Counted from the first letter of the stretch, positions 22,001 through 30,230 are shown. The stretch: 35,942 nt of DNA from Oscillospiraceae bacterium (GCA_017380435.1 JAFODZ010000002.1:1-35942); one strand, 5' to 3'. The notes: generated by a model not told the origin, from the sequence alone. Translations and numbers: made by a program.

Positions 22001-24135
22001 ACGGCTTCAACAAGATCACTTCTGCTGCCCAGTTCACCACCGGTAAGTATGTGATGATCGTGGATACCGGCTATGCTCCCGGCGTACTGGATGGCAAGTG
22101 GGTAAGCGCTGTTCAGCCTGTTGTCAGCGGCAACCAGGTTACCGATACCAAGGATGCTGTTTGGACTTTGACTGTTAAGGGCAACTCTGTTGTGATCACC
22201 GATGCTAGCGGCGCTTCTATTGCTCCCAGCGGCGGTAACAGCAATGGTATTACCTCCGGCAGCTATGACTGGGCATGGAGCTTTAAGAACGGTAAGTTCG
22301 TATTTGCCGGTACCGGTTCCGATACCGTTTATCTGGCAAGCAACACTGTTACTACCGGTCAGTACGCTGGCAACCACCGTTTCCGTGGCTACAAGACCAG
22401 CACTGTGAACGGCAACCCCAGTACTTATCCCTACGAATTTACTATGTATAAGCTGGGCGGCGAATATGTTGAACCCGAAGTGACCGAACCCACTACTCCT
22501 GATGTGACTGAACCCAGCACCGGGGCAGCTCAGATCGTAACCGATCCTGTAGCAGGTACTGCTTACAAGATGGGTATGGATAAGGCTGATGGCAAGGTTC
22601 TGTACTTCACCGGCAACACCGAGTCTGAGGCAGTTGATTATCGTCTGGAAACCACTAACGATGCTTCTAAGGCTGTAGATGTATATCTGGAAGCAGTCGA
22701 CGGCGGCTACCGTCTGTACTTCATGAAGGACGGCGTTAAGACCTATATCCGTGTATATCATCGCACCGATGGTGATCCCGGCTACGGTAAGGGCAGCCTG
22801 GAACTGGTAACTACCGCACCCAGCGAGCTCATGATCTATGATGAGACTGCAAAGACGTTGATCTATGACTACGATGGCAACAATGCCTACTACATGGGTA
22901 CCTACGGTACCTTCTTCACCTTCAGCGTTTCCAACACATCCTACATCACCGGCGATAAGGCATCCAATGTGGATGTAACTCAGTTCCCTGCTCGTTTCTA
23001 CACTATTAGCGAGAACGAGGGCGGCGAGCCTGAGACTACTGAACCCGAAGTTACTGAACCCGAAGTCACTGAGCCCACTCAACCCAGCACCGGAACAACC
23101 GGAATCGTAACCAATCCTGTTGCAGGCACTGCTTACAAGATGGGTATGGATAAGGCTGATGGCAAGGTTCTGTACTTCACCGGTAACACCGAGTCTGAGG
23201 CAGTTGACTATCGTCTGGAAACCACTAACGATGCTTCCAAGGCTGTAGATGTATATCTGGAAGCAGCCGACGGCGGTTACCGTCTGTACTTCATGAAGGA
23301 CGGCGTCAAGACCTATATTCGTGTATATCATCGTACCGATGGTGATCCCGGCTACGGTAAGGGCAGCCTGGAATTGGTGACCACCGCACCCAGCGAGGTC
23401 ATGATCTATGATGAGACTGCAAATACATTGTTCTATGACTACGATGGTAACAATGCCTACTATATGGGTACCTACGGCACCTTCTTCACCTTCAGCGTTT
23501 CCAACACATCTTATATCACAGGCAGCAAGGCATCCAATGTGGATGTAACTCAGTTCCCTGCTCGCTTCTACATTGTTGGCGAGAACGAGGGTGGTGAGCC
23601 TGAGGCTACTGAGCCCGAGACCACCGAGCCTGAAGAGACTGAGCCTGAGGTTACCGAGCCCGTTACCGGTAGCGGCTATGTCAAGGTTACCGATGCCAGC
23701 CAGCTCACCTCCGGCAAGTATGTGCTTGTTGTAGATGGTGGCTATGCTCCCAGCACCTATGCCAGCGGTTGGGTCAATGTTGTTCAGCCTGTTGTCAGCG
23801 GCAACCAGGTGACCGATACCAAGGGCGCTGTCTGGACTCTGACTGTCAGCGGCAACACCGTTACCATCACCGATGCTAACGGCGTGGCAATCGCTCCTAA
23901 GGGCGGCAACGCCAACGGCATTACCAATGGTGACTATCAGTGGGCATGGAAGTTCCAGAACGGCAAGTTTGTATTCACCGGCACCGGTTCTGATACCGTT
24001 ACCTTGGCAAGCAACGGAAATAACACAGGTTCCAACCCCGGTAACTTCCGTTTCCGCGCTTACAAGAACACGACTGTTAACGGTCAGCCTGATATTTACC
24101 CCAGCCAGTTCACCCTGTATAAGCTGGTTGGCTAA
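19021..24135 (+). CDS. 1704-residue modular lipoprotein with OB-like and repeated beta-rich domains
   Basis: The signal peptide ends in FAGC (Cys21). In order: an Ig-like beta domain (about 36-138), three OB-fold-like modules (about 140-250, 252-360, 364-460; each has LPY..RLIG/TLTG at the start and ITVTG.IKNY.G.IEFDAGC at the end), two divergent beta modules (about 468-625, 634-785), and three close copies of the same module (about 810-975, 1170-1335, 1361-1520; YKMGMDK, KVLYFTGN, DVYLEAADGGYRLYFMKDG, ARFY). Two copies of a different module (about 995-1148, 1551-1704; TSGKYV.VVD.GYAP, QPVVSGNQVTDTK) complete it. Pro/Thr/Glu linkers (TEPEVTEP) join the modules. It is a surface protein with binding rather than catalytic features; no enzyme motif is seen. 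AAGGAGC precedes the ATG, and a perfect terminator follows 20 nt after the stop. Confidence 0.85.
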   Translation: MKKVLAWVLLLTLVLGAFAGCKQKPEPEVTEPPYAGAGAADAIEYLKGFYNDGGKKTPVDYTRFGIVRVGGVAFNVVWSVDVSEDLVKVVPNEDGTVTIDINEACEEDTEYTLIATVTDAQGNTATHSWTYVLPKGVDMVEVVKSAYALQPGESLPYESRLIGKIISIDAIWTEDYQNVTVTIEVEGAEDMPIKCYRMKANDSTIDAARNLKVGNIITVCGTLKNYEGTIEFDAGCMLEKVEKGDAIEAPTDPVQIVKEAYALPENATLPYQATLTGTVTGIDSPYDPQYGNISVVISIEGAEQYPILCYRLKGTGVDQIAINDLITVTGIIKNYKGTIEYDAGCVMTNRVSGGGVAQGPSSDPNKIIPDALKLAPGEKMAYRATLTGEVVSVDTPYDPGYGNVTVTMKVQGYKFQCYRMVGDGIDQIRETDTITVSGVIENYNGKLEFGAKCTLDSWVKGPRPVGYGPLKEDTAYRLYVDQKGIGKMLYFNGEYSGSRLSTSEKGSEGVDVFVERVSGKGVYFYFMDGQAKKYISVEDYTNDKGQVRGRTCVVDTPNVHWAYNSDLGVYLAEVSAGKHFMGAYNTYETISASWVGYIDGSMASSNQYVAKFMAASDVPADGPSGNTKVEGTPVAEPVVGTGYKFGFHQNQLDGKPFLGLTGEMAGFYFETSDAMADMVDVYLEAADGGYHLYIMKGNTKTYLDVVVREDDASKVNVVFTTSGTHSVYALDTEYKYVSTVVNGTEWYLGTYGVNKSISASKISYIADKSTIGVSQFCAWFCEVAEVEVEPEEPTEPDVTEPENPGTSYDAQIVTDPVVETAYKMGMDKGDGKVLYFTGNPESEQKTYRLETSTDASKAVDVYLEAADGGYRLYFMKDGVKTYIRVFHYTDGNPGYGKGSLEFVTSAPSEVFTYDETAKTLFYDYDGNNAYYMGTYGDFVTFSVSNTSYITGNKANTVDVSQFPARFYTVSESEGGEPEVTEPTTPDVTEPSTGDGFNKITSAAQFTTGKYVMIVDTGYAPGVLDGKWVSAVQPVVSGNQVTDTKDAVWTLTVKGNSVVITDASGASIAPSGGNSNGITSGSYDWAWSFKNGKFVFAGTGSDTVYLASNTVTTGQYAGNHRFRGYKTSTVNGNPSTYPYEFTMYKLGGEYVEPEVTEPTTPDVTEPSTGAAQIVTDPVAGTAYKMGMDKADGKVLYFTGNTESEAVDYRLETTNDASKAVDVYLEAVDGGYRLYFMKDGVKTYIRVYHRTDGDPGYGKGSLELVTTAPSELMIYDETAKTLIYDYDGNNAYYMGTYGTFFTFSVSNTSYITGDKASNVDVTQFPARFYTISENEGGEPETTEPEVTEPEVTEPTQPSTGTTGIVTNPVAGTAYKMGMDKADGKVLYFTGNTESEAVDYRLETTNDASKAVDVYLEAADGGYRLYFMKDGVKTYIRVYHRTDGDPGYGKGSLELVTTAPSEVMIYDETANTLFYDYDGNNAYYMGTYGTFFTFSVSNTSYITGSKASNVDVTQFPARFYIVGENEGGEPEATEPETTEPEETEPEVTEPVTGSGYVKVTDASQLTSGKYVLVVDGGYAPSTYASGWVNVVQPVVSGNQVTDTKGAVWTLTVSGNTVTITDANGVAIAPKGGNANGITNGDYQWAWKFQNGKFVFTGTGSDTVTLASNGNNTGSNPGNFRFRAYKNTTVNGQPDIYPSQFTLYKLVG
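21448..23586 (+). repeat. Intragenic repeats encoding three near-identical beta modules
   Basis: Units begin near 21448, 22528 and 23101 and are each about 490 bp. The second and third are almost identical at the DNA level over long runs, including synonymous positions; the first is more diverged. They are separated by Pro/Thr/Glu linker DNA, and between the first and second also by another module. This suggests recent duplication or gene-conversion within the gene. Confidence 0.8.
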
Positions 24136-24155
24136 TCCGATAATAACCCAATAAT

Positions 24156-24189
24156 AAAAATCCTCCGGTCGAAAGACCGGAGGATTTTT
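24156..24189 (+). terminator. Terminator of the ABC/lipoprotein operon
   Basis: AAAAATCCTCCGGTC, loop GAAA, GACCGGAGGATTTTT: a perfect 15-bp stem with GNRA loop and T-run, 20 nt after the stop codon. Confidence 0.95.
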
Positions 24190-24212
24190 GAGTGTGTCAA
24201 AGAAGTCTTCTT

Positions 24213-24356
24213 TGTCATTCCGAGGACCCTGAGCAAAGTCGAAGGGGCCGTGGGAATCTCATAGCAAAATGTTACAAATTCGCAGAAAACTATATTTTTA
24301 TGGAAACATTTACCTGCGAGATTGCCACGCCAGTGTGAGCACTGGCTCGCAATGAC
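24213..24356. repeat. Composite palindromic element, copy 3 (inverted)
   Basis: Its reverse complement matches 1014-1142 in ends, internal boxes and AT-rich centre (GTGGCAATCTCGCA, AAATGTTTC.ATAAA, CTATGAGATTCCCACG). The two embedded hairpins differ in sequence yet remain self-complementary (CCAGTGcTCACACTGG; CCCTTCGAC...). It fills most of the 24136-24454 gap, between two terminators. Confidence 0.8.
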
Positions 24357-24403
24357 GCGGTTTTTTGTCTGCGTAGGTACTGTGCGCGACAGTCTAAGCA
24401 AAA

Positions 24404-24434
24404 ATAAAATCGACCCATTACGGGTCGATTTTAT
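24404..24434 (-). terminator. Terminator of the DUF2207-like gene
   Basis: ATAAAATCGACCC, loop ATTAC, GGGTCGATTTTAT: a perfect 13-bp stem with A/T-rich flanks, 20 nt past the minus-strand stop at 24455. Confidence 0.85.
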
Positions 24435-24454
24435 CATATTCAGAGAGATTTGAT

Positions 24455-26194
24455 TTATCTTCTGGGTTTTCCGGAGCGCTTTGTAGGTTGACTTCTGGCA
24501 CTTGCCAAAATGCCGAATCCTCGCTCCAGAACCAGCAGGCGGCTGCGGCGGTTCATATCCCGCAGTGCCTGCTCCATTAGCTCGTTCCATTTTGCTGCAG
24601 AGCCGATTTTTTCGGTGCGAAGCTGCATATAGGGGCAGTCCGGATAGAGAGACTTACCAAACTTGCTTGCAAATTGCTTGCCAACACCCAGCGCCAAGGC
24701 ATAGGGGGCCAGTTTATGGAAGTATTCCGGGTCTGCCTCGCAGATGCGATAGATTTCATCCCGGGAGACGGTCAACAGGTACAGCCGCAAACCCATAATC
24801 TGGGAGAACTTTGTTTTTCCTTGTTCTGTCCGTCTGCCGCCATAAAATGCCATAAAACCGGCAATCCATTGCACCAGAACCAGGGTCAGACCTAAACTGA
24901 ATTGCCCGGCGACCATACTGAAAATGAGCCAAACCACAGTACTGATCAAACCCCAAAGGGTTTTCTGCGTCTTACGAAGGAAAAGTTCACTTACAGGAAT
25001 CTGCATCAGCCAGCCGCAAACACCGCCCAAAATTGCCATTGAAAAAATCCCAACGAAGGGAACAGCGGCATCAACGGTCATTACCATACCCAGGCCGACA
25101 CCGCCAAACAGACCGATCAGCGCAGCCAATGCCCGGAACAGAAGAATATTTCCGGACCGGGGTTTCACCAAGGATTGCAGATCTGGTGACATCTTGCTGA
25201 CAGTACGGCACAGGTTGGCATAGAACAGGCTGGAGGTATCTACGCTGGTGCGCCGGTCAAAGAGTTTGCGGAAGCACCGCTGCTCAAAAGCGGATCGCTC
25301 GTTGCCCATATCCATTTGTTTGAAAAGATAAATACGGGTCTTTTCAATGCGCATCTGTAAATAACCCATCTGCGCCCAGGACATTGCCATCAGCGACAGA
25401 TCTGCCCTGCCCAGAGTCATTACCACACCAAGCTCACCGGCGGAGACATCCTCCGGCGCAGCCGCAGACCGCCGCCAAAGGCGGGGCAGCGCCCGCAGAA
25501 AGATCAGCCAGTACAGCGCGGCAAGTACACCGCAGACGATCATACCAATCTTACCGGTATTGCTCTCGTTTAGATCCAGGGGTGTTACGGAGAATACCTC
25601 GGGATCGGCATCTAAAGTCATTGTCAGCGTTTCGTGGTCTTTCAGAGAGGCCAGGGAAGTACCGGTTACAGTTGAACCGCTGACGGTGCAGGAGATCGTT
25701 TCTTCAATACCTGCGTGGTGGTAGCCGCTGAGGAATGCCGGTTTGGTGGTAACCTTTCCGGGCATCGTTACGGTAAAATCCAGTTGCGTAATGGGGCTTT
25801 CGTAACCAGACAGCAGAGGTAACTGAAGCTGGGGGGCGCCGGCAGAGCTGGATTCGATTACATCCGGCAGAGAATAGCTTATCGTTACAGTGAAATCGCC
25901 GGTCATATTTTTGAAGACCTTGGAAAGATGAATCCTTCTGGCCTGGGATGTGCGGGATGTGCGCACACGGCTGCCGTTAAGTGCAATGTTCTTGGCGTCC
26001 AGGGGAACAGGGAAGTACAGCTCGCCGTCGTTTTGTTCTATATGGAAGGTGGCGACTATGGTGACTTGACAGCTTTCGTCACCGGCCACATTCGCGGTCA
26101 TTTGAACCCGGGAGGCGTGATTCGCCGCAGATACCGGTATAAATAGAGCTAAAATCAGCAGAATTGTGAATAAAAACAGGGTAAACCGCCGCAT
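24455..26194 (-). CDS. DUF2207-like secreted/membrane protein
   Basis: A 579-residue protein with a signal peptide (MRRFTLFLFTILLILALF...SAA) and an extracytosolic beta domain of about 25-205 (CQVTIVATFHIEQNDGELYFPV). A membrane helix follows at about 215-238, a cytosolic part containing GVVMTLGRADLSLMAMSWAQ, three further helices (about 355-450) and a C-terminal cytosolic domain with YLLTVSRDE, FHKLAPYALALGVGKQFAS. That arrangement resembles DUF2207 predicted membrane proteins, whose role is unknown; the family typically shows a 'Y..A.GV...F' stretch near this point. I start at ATG 26194 because AAGGAGG is 7 nt upstream; the in-frame ATG at 26212 precedes that RBS. TGTGATAAT upstream could be an extended -10. 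It is monocistronic. Confidence 0.7.
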   Translation of the reverse strand: MRRFTLFLFTILLILALFIPVSAANHASRVQMTANVAGDESCQVTIVATFHIEQNDGELYFPVPLDAKNIALNGSRVRTSRTSQARRIHLSKVFKNMTGDFTVTISYSLPDVIESSSAGAPQLQLPLLSGYESPITQLDFTVTMPGKVTTKPAFLSGYHHAGIEETISCTVSGSTVTGTSLASLKDHETLTMTLDADPEVFSVTPLDLNESNTGKIGMIVCGVLAALYWLIFLRALPRLWRRSAAAPEDVSAGELGVVMTLGRADLSLMAMSWAQMGYLQMRIEKTRIYLFKQMDMGNERSAFEQRCFRKLFDRRTSVDTSSLFYANLCRTVSKMSPDLQSLVKPRSGNILLFRALAALIGLFGGVGLGMVMTVDAAVPFVGIFSMAILGGVCGWLMQIPVSELFLRKTQKTLWGLISTVVWLIFSMVAGQFSLGLTLVLVQWIAGFMAFYGGRRTEQGKTKFSQIMGLRLYLLTVSRDEIYRICEADPEYFHKLAPYALALGVGKQFASKFGKSLYPDCPYMQLRTEKIGSAAKWNELMEQALRDMNRRSRLLVLERGFGILASARSQPTKRSGKPRR

Positions 26195-26282
26195 CCGACA
26201 GCCTCCTTTCATTTTTCTCCCACCATATTATCACACCGGCCTTTTAAAAGCAAGAAAAATCCCATTTCTGTATTGTCTGTAC

Positions 26283-26311
26283 TTGAATCTTTAATTTTCC
26301 TATGTTACAAT
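26283..26311 (+). promoter_or_regulatory. Promoter of the SorE-like gene
   Basis: TTGAAT (26283-26288), 17 bp, TACAAT (26306-26311). The upstream in-frame ATG at 26310 falls inside this -10, so the true start is further on. Confidence 0.7.
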
Positions 26312-26345
26312 GAAATTGGTTAAAATACATAAGGAGAGGATATCT

Positions 26346-27608
26346 ATGAAAACAAAAGCTGTCCGTATTCACGGAAAAATGGATCTTCGCCTGGATGAGG
26401 TCAATTTGCCCGATATTGGTCCTGACGATGTCCGCATTCGCGTTGTATCTGATTCCCTGTGCATGTCCACATACAAAGCTGCCATCGAGGGCGGCGATCA
26501 CAAGCGTGTTCCCAACAACTGCGACGAGAACCCCACCATCGTAGGTCACGAGTTCTGCGGCGACATCGTGGAAGTTGGCGAAAACTGGAAAGAGAAGTAC
26601 AAGGTCGGCGATAAGTTCGTTATCCAGCCTGCCCACTTCCATAAAGGCAGCCAGATGGCTCCCGGCTACTCCTACAGCTACTGCGGCGGCAACTCCCAGT
26701 ACTGCAATGTTCCTATTGAAACACTGCTGGAAAACTGCCTGCTTCCTTACGACTCCGATACATACTACTACGGCTCTCTGGCTGAGCCTCTGAGCTGCGT
26801 CATTGGCACTTTCCACGCCATGTACCACACCAAGGCCGGCTCTTATGTCCATGAAATGGGCATTAAGGAAGGCGGCAAGATGGCATTGCTGGCATCTGTT
26901 GGCCCTATGGGTCTGGCTGCCATTGACTATGCGCTGCACTGCGACCGCCGTCCCAGCTTGCTGGTAGTTACCGATATCGATGAAGCAAGACTGACCCGTG
27001 CTGCTTCTATTTATACTGTAGAGGAAGCTGCCAAGCAGGGCATTGAGCTGCACTATGTCAACACTCGTATGGAAAATGCTACTGCATATCTGCGCGAACT
27101 GACCGGCGGCACCGGCTACGACGATGTGGTCTGCTTTGCCCCTGTTAAGCCTGTTATTGAGCAGGCTGATGATATTCTGGGCTTCGACGGCTGCCTGAAC
27201 TTCTTCGCAGGCCCCACCGATCCTCAGTTCAAAGCCCCCTTCAACTGGTTCAATGTCCACTACCTCTACACCCATGTGGTTGGCACTTCCGGCGGCAACA
27301 CCAACGATATGCAGGAAGCTATTGCCATGATGAACGCCGGCAAGCTGAATCCCTCTGCTCTGGTTACCCACATTGGCGGTCTGAATGCGGTTATCGACAC
27401 CACGCTGAATCTGCCGAAGATCCCCGGCGGCAAGAAACTGATCTACACCCAGATCGATCTGCCCTTGGCAGCTATCGATGACTTTGCTGAATTGGGCAAG
27501 ACCGATCCCATGTTCGCAGAACTGGATCGCCTGTGCAAGGCAAACAACGGTTTGTGGAATCCTGAGGCAGAAAAGTACCTGCTGTCTCACGCAAAATCCA
27601 TTGATTAA
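26346..27608 (+). CDS. sorE: Zinc-type sugar-phosphate dehydrogenase, SorE-like (L-sorbose 1-phosphate reductase)
   Basis: A 420-residue medium-chain dehydrogenase/reductase. Family marks are CMSTYKAAIEGGDH (near residue 38), GHEFCGDIVEVG (about 70-81, where the zinc-binding Glu and His lie), GSLAEPLSCVIGTFH (about 143-158), the Rossmann GPMGLAAIDYA (about 182) and GTSGGNT. The pattern of CMSTYK and HFHKGSQMAPGYSYSYCGG is what I know from SorE, which reduces L-sorbose 1-phosphate to D-glucitol 6-phosphate. A related polyol-phosphate substrate is equally possible. AAGGAGAGG precedes the ATG by 8 nt. It has its own promoter and terminator, so it is monocistronic, although an MFS transporter lies next to it. 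Confidence 0.75.
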   Translation: MKTKAVRIHGKMDLRLDEVNLPDIGPDDVRIRVVSDSLCMSTYKAAIEGGDHKRVPNNCDENPTIVGHEFCGDIVEVGENWKEKYKVGDKFVIQPAHFHKGSQMAPGYSYSYCGGNSQYCNVPIETLLENCLLPYDSDTYYYGSLAEPLSCVIGTFHAMYHTKAGSYVHEMGIKEGGKMALLASVGPMGLAAIDYALHCDRRPSLLVVTDIDEARLTRAASIYTVEEAAKQGIELHYVNTRMENATAYLRELTGGTGYDDVVCFAPVKPVIEQADDILGFDGCLNFFAGPTDPQFKAPFNWFNVHYLYTHVVGTSGGNTNDMQEAIAMMNAGKLNPSALVTHIGGLNAVIDTTLNLPKIPGGKKLIYTQIDLPLAAIDDFAELGKTDPMFAELDRLCKANNGLWNPEAEKYLLSHAKSID

Positions 27609-27620
27609 TCCATAACACCG

Positions 27621-27652
27621 TAAGGGAGGGGCAACGCCCCTCCCTTATTTTT
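27621..27652 (+). terminator. Terminator of the SorE-like gene
   Basis: TAAGGGAGGGGC, loop AACGCC-side AAC, GCCCCTCCCTTA then TTTTTATA: a perfect 12-bp GC-rich stem with T-run, 13 nt after the stop. Confidence 0.93.
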
Positions 27653-27758
27653 ATATAAATTATCTAAAAATGAATAGCAAAACTAATATAAATGTAGCTT
27701 TTTAAGATAATATCCGTTATAATACTTTTATCATATCCAAGAACGGAGGAGATCTTCA

Positions 27759-29336
27759 GTGAAGATGAAACTTAACTACCGACGCACGATGCTGGTTGGC
27801 TTTGCCTTTTTCCTCATTTGCGCCTTCTGGCAGATCTATGATGTTACCATTGCAATGACCTTGACCAATAAATTTGGCATGGAACAGGACATTTCTGGTA
27901 TCATAATGGCACTGGATAATATTTTGGCGCTGTTTATGCTACCCTTGTTTGGTTCTATTTCCGATAAATGCAAATCCAAGCTTGGCCGCCGGAAACCCTT
28001 TGTTATGGTTGGCACTATCTTAGCTGTTGTATTCCTGATGACACTTTCTTTCGTAGATAATGCACAGCTGGCAAGCATTGAAAAATATGCAAAAGTCAAT
28101 GATCCTGCGACCATGGAAGTGATTTACGACGAACAGAAGGATACACTGCTGAAAACACCTGAGGGCGTGGAGTATCGCTTGGCGGATGTCTATACCCGTG
28201 AAGAATTTTCACAGCTGACCACCAGCTCCACGACTACAGAAATGAACACCTTCGGCCGTGAGGTGGAGGTAAATCTTTACACCCGGCATGTGGTTCCTGC
28301 CCGCCAGGCTTGTGTCCACGAGGCTACAAATCAGAATCCTATGATTCTGTGTGTCTTTATTGCTGTGTTGCTGTTGCTGTTGATTTCCATGGCAACCTTC
28401 CGCACACCTGCGGTGGCCTTGATGCCGGACGTAACCATCAAACCCTTGCGTTCCAAGGCTAATGCCATTATCAACCTTATGGGTAATGCAGGCGGCATCA
28501 TTGTCCTTGTTTTGGGATCTGTATTGGCAATCTCCAAGGTGAAAAATGCCTATATGAGCTACACCGCTCCCTATGCGATCGTCGGCGGTATTATGCTGGT
28601 TGCCCTTCTGATTTTCCTGCTGACCGTGAAAGAGCCTCTTTGGGTAAAGCAAATGCACGACGAGAGCAATCGGCTGGGCATTGATGAATCCGCTGCCGAA
28701 GAAGAGAAAACCGGCAAAAAGCGCAAGCTTTCCAAGGGAGAAAAATGGAGCCTGACCTTTCTGCTGGCCTCCATTGTACTGTGGTTCTTTGGCTACAATG
28801 CAGTTACATCTAAGTACACCGTTTATGCGCAGAGCGTTCTGGATAAGGATGCAACGCTGACTTTGCTGCTGGCAAATGCTGCAGCCATTATCTCCTACAT
28901 TCCTGTGGGTATGGTTGCCTCTAAAATCGGCAGAAAGAAGACTATTTTGGCCGGCGTGGCAATGCTGTTTACGGCGTTCCTCATTGCGGCATTTATGACT
29001 GCATCTACTCCCCCCTGGCTGATGTCTGCAATGTTTGTGTTGGCCGGCGTTGCCTGGGCAACGATCAACGTCAACTCCTTCCCCATGGTTGTCGAAATGT
29101 GCAGCGGCAGCGATGTGGGCAAATATACCGGCTATTACTATACCGCATCTATGGCAGCCCAGTCTTTGACACCGTATTTTTCCGGCCTGTTTATGAAGCA
29201 TGTGGCTATGACCACTTTGTTCCCCTATGCTGCGATTTTTGTGGCACTGGCCTTTGTTACTATGATCCTTGTGCGCCACGGCGATACCAAAGTCGAGGCC
29301 AAAAAGGGTTTGGAAGCGCTGGATATTGATGACTAA
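27759..29336 (+). CDS. MFS transporter of the SLC45/GPH-like sugar group
   Basis: A 525-residue carrier with 12 predicted membrane helices. The start MLVGFAFFLICAFWQIYD, the loop GSISDKCKSKLGRRKPFVMVG between helices 2 and 3 (the MFS signature with GRRKP), AVALMPDVTIKPLRSKANAI and GMVASKIGRKK in the second half match bacterial SLC45-like sugar symporters. A soluble insertion of about residues 105-175 (SFVDNAQLASIEKYAKVND and after) between the third and fourth helices is unusually long. The start is GTG at 27759 (GGAGGA 8 nt upstream); the next ATG is two codons later. The GDPD gene begins 24 nt after the stop, then psuG: one operon. Confidence 0.82.
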   Translation: MKMKLNYRRTMLVGFAFFLICAFWQIYDVTIAMTLTNKFGMEQDISGIIMALDNILALFMLPLFGSISDKCKSKLGRRKPFVMVGTILAVVFLMTLSFVDNAQLASIEKYAKVNDPATMEVIYDEQKDTLLKTPEGVEYRLADVYTREEFSQLTTSSTTTEMNTFGREVEVNLYTRHVVPARQACVHEATNQNPMILCVFIAVLLLLLISMATFRTPAVALMPDVTIKPLRSKANAIINLMGNAGGIIVLVLGSVLAISKVKNAYMSYTAPYAIVGGIMLVALLIFLLTVKEPLWVKQMHDESNRLGIDESAAEEEKTGKKRKLSKGEKWSLTFLLASIVLWFFGYNAVTSKYTVYAQSVLDKDATLTLLLANAAAIISYIPVGMVASKIGRKKTILAGVAMLFTAFLIAAFMTASTPPWLMSAMFVLAGVAWATINVNSFPMVVEMCSGSDVGKYTGYYYTASMAAQSLTPYFSGLFMKHVAMTTLFPYAAIFVALAFVTMILVRHGDTKVEAKKGLEALDIDD

Positions 29337-29360
29337 GAAAATTCACAGAAGGTATTGCAT

Positions 29361-30221
29361 ATGCAAAATTGGATTATCATAATTTGTATCATATTGGCAG
29401 CGCTGTTGCTGCTGGCGGTTGCCTGCATAATTGCCTTGTTCCTGCTGCTCGCCATCTTCTATGTGTTTGCCGTGAAGGGTCGCAGAAATAAGAGCATGGA
29501 GCATTTGAAAACCTGGAAATATGCCCACCGGGGTTTGCATGATGCAGAGAAACCGGAGAACTCTATGTCTGCCTTTGAAGCGGCTCTGAAGAAAGGTTAC
29601 GGTATTGAGCTGGATATTCATCTGACCCAGGATAATGAACTGGTTGTGATCCACGATCATACGCTGGATCGCTGCACCGACAGCACAGGAACCGTGGAGG
29701 AAATGACGGTTGCGCAGCTGCAGCAGTGTCATCTGGGCGGCACCCAAGAGGTGATCCCCACTTTCCGGCAGGTGCTGGAACTGTTCGACGGAAAAGCGCC
29801 TATGATTATTGAGCTGAAGTCCACCGGCAAGAATTATGCCGAGCTTACCGATCGGGTTATGGAGGAGCTGAAGGATTACAACGGCGATTACTGCCTGGAA
29901 TCCTTTGACCCCAACTGCTTAAAGCATTTGAAAAAGAACTATCCCGATGTCATTCGGGGTCAGTTGTCAGATAATTATCTCAAAAACAAGGTAGATCACC
30001 CCCTCCACCTGCGGTTTGCAATGACCTATATGCTGGCAAACTTTATGTTCCAGCCGGACTTCATCGCATATCGGTTTGAACACAGAAAAAATCTCAGCAA
30101 TTTCTTAATTCGCAAGCTTTGGAAGATGTATTCCGCAAGCTGGACACTGAAGAATCAAGCGGATTATGATACGGCTGTGAGCGAAGGCTGGATTCCTATT
30201 TTTGAAGGCTTTGAGCCGTAA
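29361..30221 (+). CDS. Membrane-anchored glycerophosphodiester phosphodiesterase
   Basis: A 286-residue GDPD-family enzyme that cleaves glycerophosphodiesters to glycerol 3-phosphate and an alcohol. Two short hydrophobic stretches at about 4-22 and 24-36 form an N-terminal anchor. The catalytic domain shows YAHRGLHDAEKPENSMSAF (general acid/base His near residue 54), GIELDIHLTQDNELVVIHDHTLDR (metal-binding Glu/Asp and second His, about 86-106) and MIIELKS (about 152-158). All main catalytic residues are present; the domain is a TIM barrel of typical length. I chose ATG 29361 because AGAAGG lies 8 nt upstream; a TTG at 29355 is too close. It lies 9 nt upstream of psuG. Confidence 0.88.
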   Translation: MQNWIIIICIILAALLLLAVACIIALFLLLAIFYVFAVKGRRNKSMEHLKTWKYAHRGLHDAEKPENSMSAFEAALKKGYGIELDIHLTQDNELVVIHDHTLDRCTDSTGTVEEMTVAQLQQCHLGGTQEVIPTFRQVLELFDGKAPMIIELKSTGKNYAELTDRVMEELKDYNGDYCLESFDPNCLKHLKKNYPDVIRGQLSDNYLKNKVDHPLHLRFAMTYMLANFMFQPDFIAYRFEHRKNLSNFLIRKLWKMYSASWTLKNQADYDTAVSEGWIPIFEGFEP

Positions 30222-30230
30222 GGAGTATTT

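Noticed and set aside
19033..23331. A 1432-codon open frame on the minus strand opposite the giant lipoprotein
   Set aside because: It is a mirror of the strongly biased codon use and repeats of the real gene. It has no RBS, its translation shows no domain, and it repeats in step with the sense modules.
26310..26345. An earlier in-frame ATG for the SorE-like gene
   Set aside because: It overlaps the -10 hexamer of the promoter at 26283-26311, so it is upstream of the transcript start.
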